Assembly: GCF_026020075.1 (NCBI RefSeq)
Contig: NZ_CP102772.1
Location: 5,543,501 to 5,607,500 of the forward strand
From: Bosea sp. NBC_00550
Lineage (GTDB): Bacteria; Pseudomonadota; Alphaproteobacteria; Rhizobiales; Beijerinckiaceae
Direction of reading: 5' to 3'
Length of the DNA: 64,000 nucleotides
This document shows, in pieces, positions 61,972 through 64,000 of the stretch; within the stretch, counting starts at the first letter, position 1, and each line of letters opens with the position of its first letter. The notes beneath the pieces were generated by a model. That model had not been told where the DNA came from. It was given only the letters and a program-made list of their open reading frames with translations, and ran no database searches. A program made the position numbers and the translations under genes.

Positions 61972-63006
61972 CTAGCGGATCAGCGGCGGCAGCGCGTCGC
62001 CGCGCGGATGGTCGACCGTGCGCGCATCGAAACCGACTCGTTCCCCGATCAGGTAGAGCGGCCGGCGTTTGACCTCGGCGAAGATGCGCCCGACATATTC
62101 CCCGATCATCCCGAGCGAAAGCAGCTGGATGCCTGAGAAGAACATGATCGAGACGATCAGCGACGGGAAGCCCGGCAGGTCGGTGCCGACAAGCAGCGTC
62201 CGCAGCAGGAAGTAGGCTGCCGTCAACGCCGCAATGACCGCGATGACAGCCCCCGACCACGTCGCCACCTTGAGCGGCACTGTGGAGAAGGAGGAAAGCC
62301 CGTCGAAGGCGAAGGAGAACAGCTTGCGGTATTTAAATTTCGACTGCCCGTGCTCGCGCTCGGCGACATGGAAGGGCACGCCCACGGATCGAAAGCCGAC
62401 CCAGGCATAGAGCCCCTTCGAGAAGCGCGCCCGCTCCGGCAGCGCCCGTAGCGCATCGACGGCCTTGCGGTCGAGCAGGCGGAAATCGCCGGCGCCTTCC
62501 GGCAGCGGGGTTTCGCCGAAATAGCCGAAGATGCGGTAGAACATCTTGGCGAAGTTGCGCTTCAGCCGCGTCTCGTCCTCGCGGTCGGTGCGCTGGCCGT
62601 AGACGTTGAGATAGCCCTCGCGCCATTTCGCCAGGAAGGCCGGGATGGTCTCCGGCGGATGCTGGAGGTCGGCATCCATGATGATCGCGGCATCGCCCAG
62701 GGCGTGGTCGAGCCCTGCGGCGATGGCGATCTCCTTGCCGAAGTTCCGGCTGAAGGAGACCGCGCTGATCCGCGGATCGGCGGCATTCAGGCCGCGGATG
62801 ACGGCCAGCGTCTCATCACGGCTGCCATCGTCGACGAAGACGAGCTGCCAGGATGAGACCGCCTCGTCGAGGACCGTCCGCAGCCGTTCCACCAGCAAGG
62901 GCAGGTTCTCCGCCTCGTTGTGCACGGGCACGACGACGGAGAGCTCCGGCCGGCCTGTGCCGGTAACGGTAGCGGCAGGAGCGGGGCTGGACGCGATGTC
63001 CGACAC
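61972..63006 (-). CDS. Family-2 polyprenyl-phosphate glycosyltransferase (ArnC/GtrB-like)
   Basis: A 344-residue enzyme. The GT2 domain (about 20-230) has LSVVVPVHNEAENLPLLVER, VFVDDGSRDETL, and IMDADLQHPPETIPAFL with the DxD motif. Two membrane helices follow (about 255-310), with VSIMFFSGIQLLSLGMIGEY and GRIFAEVKRRPLY. Such enzymes load a sugar on undecaprenyl or other polyprenyl phosphate for use outside the membrane. A ChbG/HpnK-type deacetylase lies divergent, suggesting a shared role in envelope lipid or sugar modification. It ends 6 bases from the murJ start. Confidence 0.9.
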   Translation of the reverse strand: MSDIASSPAPAATVTGTGRPELSVVVPVHNEAENLPLLVERLRTVLDEAVSSWQLVFVDDGSRDETLAVIRGLNAADPRISAVSFSRNFGKEIAIAAGLDHALGDAAIIMDADLQHPPETIPAFLAKWREGYLNVYGQRTDREDETRLKRNFAKMFYRIFGYFGETPLPEGAGDFRLLDRKAVDALRALPERARFSKGLYAWVGFRSVGVPFHVAEREHGQSKFKYRKLFSFAFDGLSSFSTVPLKVATWSGAVIAVIAALTAAYFLLRTLLVGTDLPGFPSLIVSIMFFSGIQLLSLGMIGEYVGRIFAEVKRRPLYLIGERVGFDARTVDHPRGDALPPLIR

Positions 63007-63020
63007 GGACGCCCTTTCAG

Positions 63021-63130
63021 CGCTAGAGCATTTTCAAGCGAAGTGGATACCGGTTCGCGTAAAGAAAATGCGATAAAACAAACGGCTCGAGCATTTTCGC
63101 GATTCAGGGAAACGCGGAAATGCTCCAGCG
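63021..63130. repeat. Dispersed intergenic repeat, copy 2
   Basis: A repeat of about 110 bases, AGCATTTTCAAGCGAAGTGG then ATACCGGTTCGCGTAAAGAA, with a second half CTCGAGCATTTTCGCGATTC ending GGAAATGCTCCAG. It is the reverse complement of the copy at 13610-13712, nearly identical over the 50-base core. It fills the gap between two divergent genes. Confidence 0.88.
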
Positions 63131-63232
63131 TCATCGCCGGATGACGCGCGTGGCACAGAACCTTAAAGCTTGCCGGCCGACAAGCCTGCCGCGCTATAGC
63201 GCGATGCAGCTGAACGAGGAATAGCGAACGGC

Positions 63233-64000
63233 ATGGCGAAAGGCTTCATCCTCTGCGCCGATGATTTTGCCCTGACCGATGGCGTCAGCCGCGCCATCCT
63301 CGACCTGCTCGGGCGCGGCAAGCTCACGGCGACCGGCGCGATGACCAACCGTCCGCATTGGCGCCGGCTCGCGCCGGAGCTGGCGGCGTTTGCCGGCAAG
63401 GCCGATCTCGGCCTCCACCTCAACCTCACCTGCGCGGCGCCGATCACGAAGATGCCCAGCCTCGCGCCGGGCGGCACTCTGCCCGGCCTGAAGGATGTCG
63501 CCCGCGCCGCTGCTTCCTCCGGGACAGTGCGGGCCGAGATCGCGGCCGAGATCGCGCGCCAGCTCGACGCCTTCGAGGATGCGCTGGGGCGTCCGCCCGA
63601 CTTCGTCGACGGCCACCAGCATGTCCATGTCCTGCCGGGTGTCCGGCGGGCGCTGCTCGACCTGCTGGCGCGGCGCTATCCGGCCGGCTCGCTCTATGTG
63701 CGCGATCCGGCCGACCGTGTGATGGCGATCCGGACCCGCGGCGTCGCGGTCGGCAAGTCGCTTGTGATCGCGGGCCTCGCAACTGGCTTCCGCAGCGCGG
63801 CGCTGCGGCGGCAGCTTCGCGTCAATCGAGGCTTCTCCGGCGTGGCGCCTTTCGACCCTCAGCGCGATTTCGGCGCTGATCTCACCCGCTTCCTGATCGA
63901 TCCCGGCCCGGCCCATCTCGTCATGTGCCATCCCGGCTTCATCGACGACGAATTGGCACGGCTCGATCCCGTCACTGCGACGCGACCCGTCGAGCATGCC
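63233..64000 (+). CDS. ChbG/HpnK-family deacetylase, 3' end outside window
   Basis: The first 256 residues of a YdjC-like carbohydrate deacetylase. FILCADDFALTDGVSRAILD gives the first metal aspartates (ADDF), LGLHLNLTCAAPIT and DGHQHVHVLPGVRRALL carry the metal-binding and catalytic His residues, and MCHPGFIDDELAR is the later motif. By family it removes acetyl groups from N-acetylated sugars (chito-oligosaccharides or hopanoid sugars). It is divergent from the polyprenyl-phosphate glycosyltransferase; the stop codon lies past the end of the window. Confidence 0.9.
   Translation, partial: MAKGFILCADDFALTDGVSRAILDLLGRGKLTATGAMTNRPHWRRLAPELAAFAGKADLGLHLNLTCAAPITKMPSLAPGGTLPGLKDVARAAASSGTVRAEIAAEIARQLDAFEDALGRPPDFVDGHQHVHVLPGVRRALLDLLARRYPAGSLYVRDPADRVMAIRTRGVAVGKSLVIAGLATGFRSAALRRQLRVNRGFSGVAPFDPQRDFGADLTRFLIDPGPAHLVMCHPGFIDDELARLDPVTATRPVEHA

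Overview
The window is GC-rich, gene-dense chromosomal DNA. It most resembles a member of the Hyphomicrobiales (Rhizobiales), probably a Bosea-like alphaproteobacterium. The markers are a CcrM-type GANTC methyltransferase beside rnhB, a PdhS/PleC/DivJ-like histidine kinase, paired DUF1236 proteins, Hsp20 followed by DUF1150, a tRNA-His with A73, phasins, and short palindromic intergenic repeats of kinds common in this order. I see no prophage, insertion sequence, CRISPR array, rRNA or origin.

Layout. 1-11.5 kb: ccrM (3' end outside the window), rnhB, a PA0069-type radical SAM protein, a small glycosyltransferase, a membrane protein with a 24-residue partner, a zinc metallopeptidase, a CydAB/CioAB quinol oxidase, a family-4-like uracil-DNA glycosylase and ETF-ubiquinone oxidoreductase. 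11.8-22.2 kb: TPR protein, ispE, polyprenyl diphosphate synthase, DUF2007 protein, a TrmN6-like methyltransferase, three tandem paralogous small secreted proteins, glyQ-glyS and a small membrane protein. GlyS carries two unusual in-frame segments. 22.2-25.5 kb: a three-gene operon (GTP cyclohydrolase II variant, URC4/DUF1688, uracil phosphoribosyltransferase) matching the URC pathway of uracil catabolism. 25.5-34.3 kb: two DUF1236 proteins, a lysR-tctB-tctA-tctC operon, an EamA transporter, a GST and MgtE. 34.5-40.4 kb: a 980-residue PAS histidine kinase, a phasin with PhaR-like sites, a phasin-like protein with a histone-like Lys/Ala/Pro-rich half, tRNA-His, Hsp20 and DUF1150.

40.4-53 kb: a hydrolase and a GT4 enzyme, then a translation cluster (infC starting at AUU, rpmI, rplT, pheS, pheT) broken up by a TetR/MFS pair with three palindromic operators, an orphan amino-acid-binding protein, a LOG protein and a ceramide glucosyltransferase-like enzyme. 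53-64 kb: a fluoroacetate-dehalogenase-like hydrolase overlapping a tartrate-dehydrogenase-like enzyme, two tandem TerC proteins, an Sfp-type phosphopantetheinyl transferase, AzlCD, a branched-chain-aminotransferase-like enzyme, a frameshifted nitronate monooxygenase, MurJ, a polyprenyl-phosphate glycosyltransferase and a ChbG/HpnK deacetylase running off the end.

Most genes are housekeeping. The points most worth a second look are the two GlyS insertions, the URC operon with a hairpin directly before its first gene, the triple operator at 43.9 kb, the phasin-like protein with the reverse domain order of PhaF, and the intergenic repeat families, two of which supply possible start codons to neighbouring genes.
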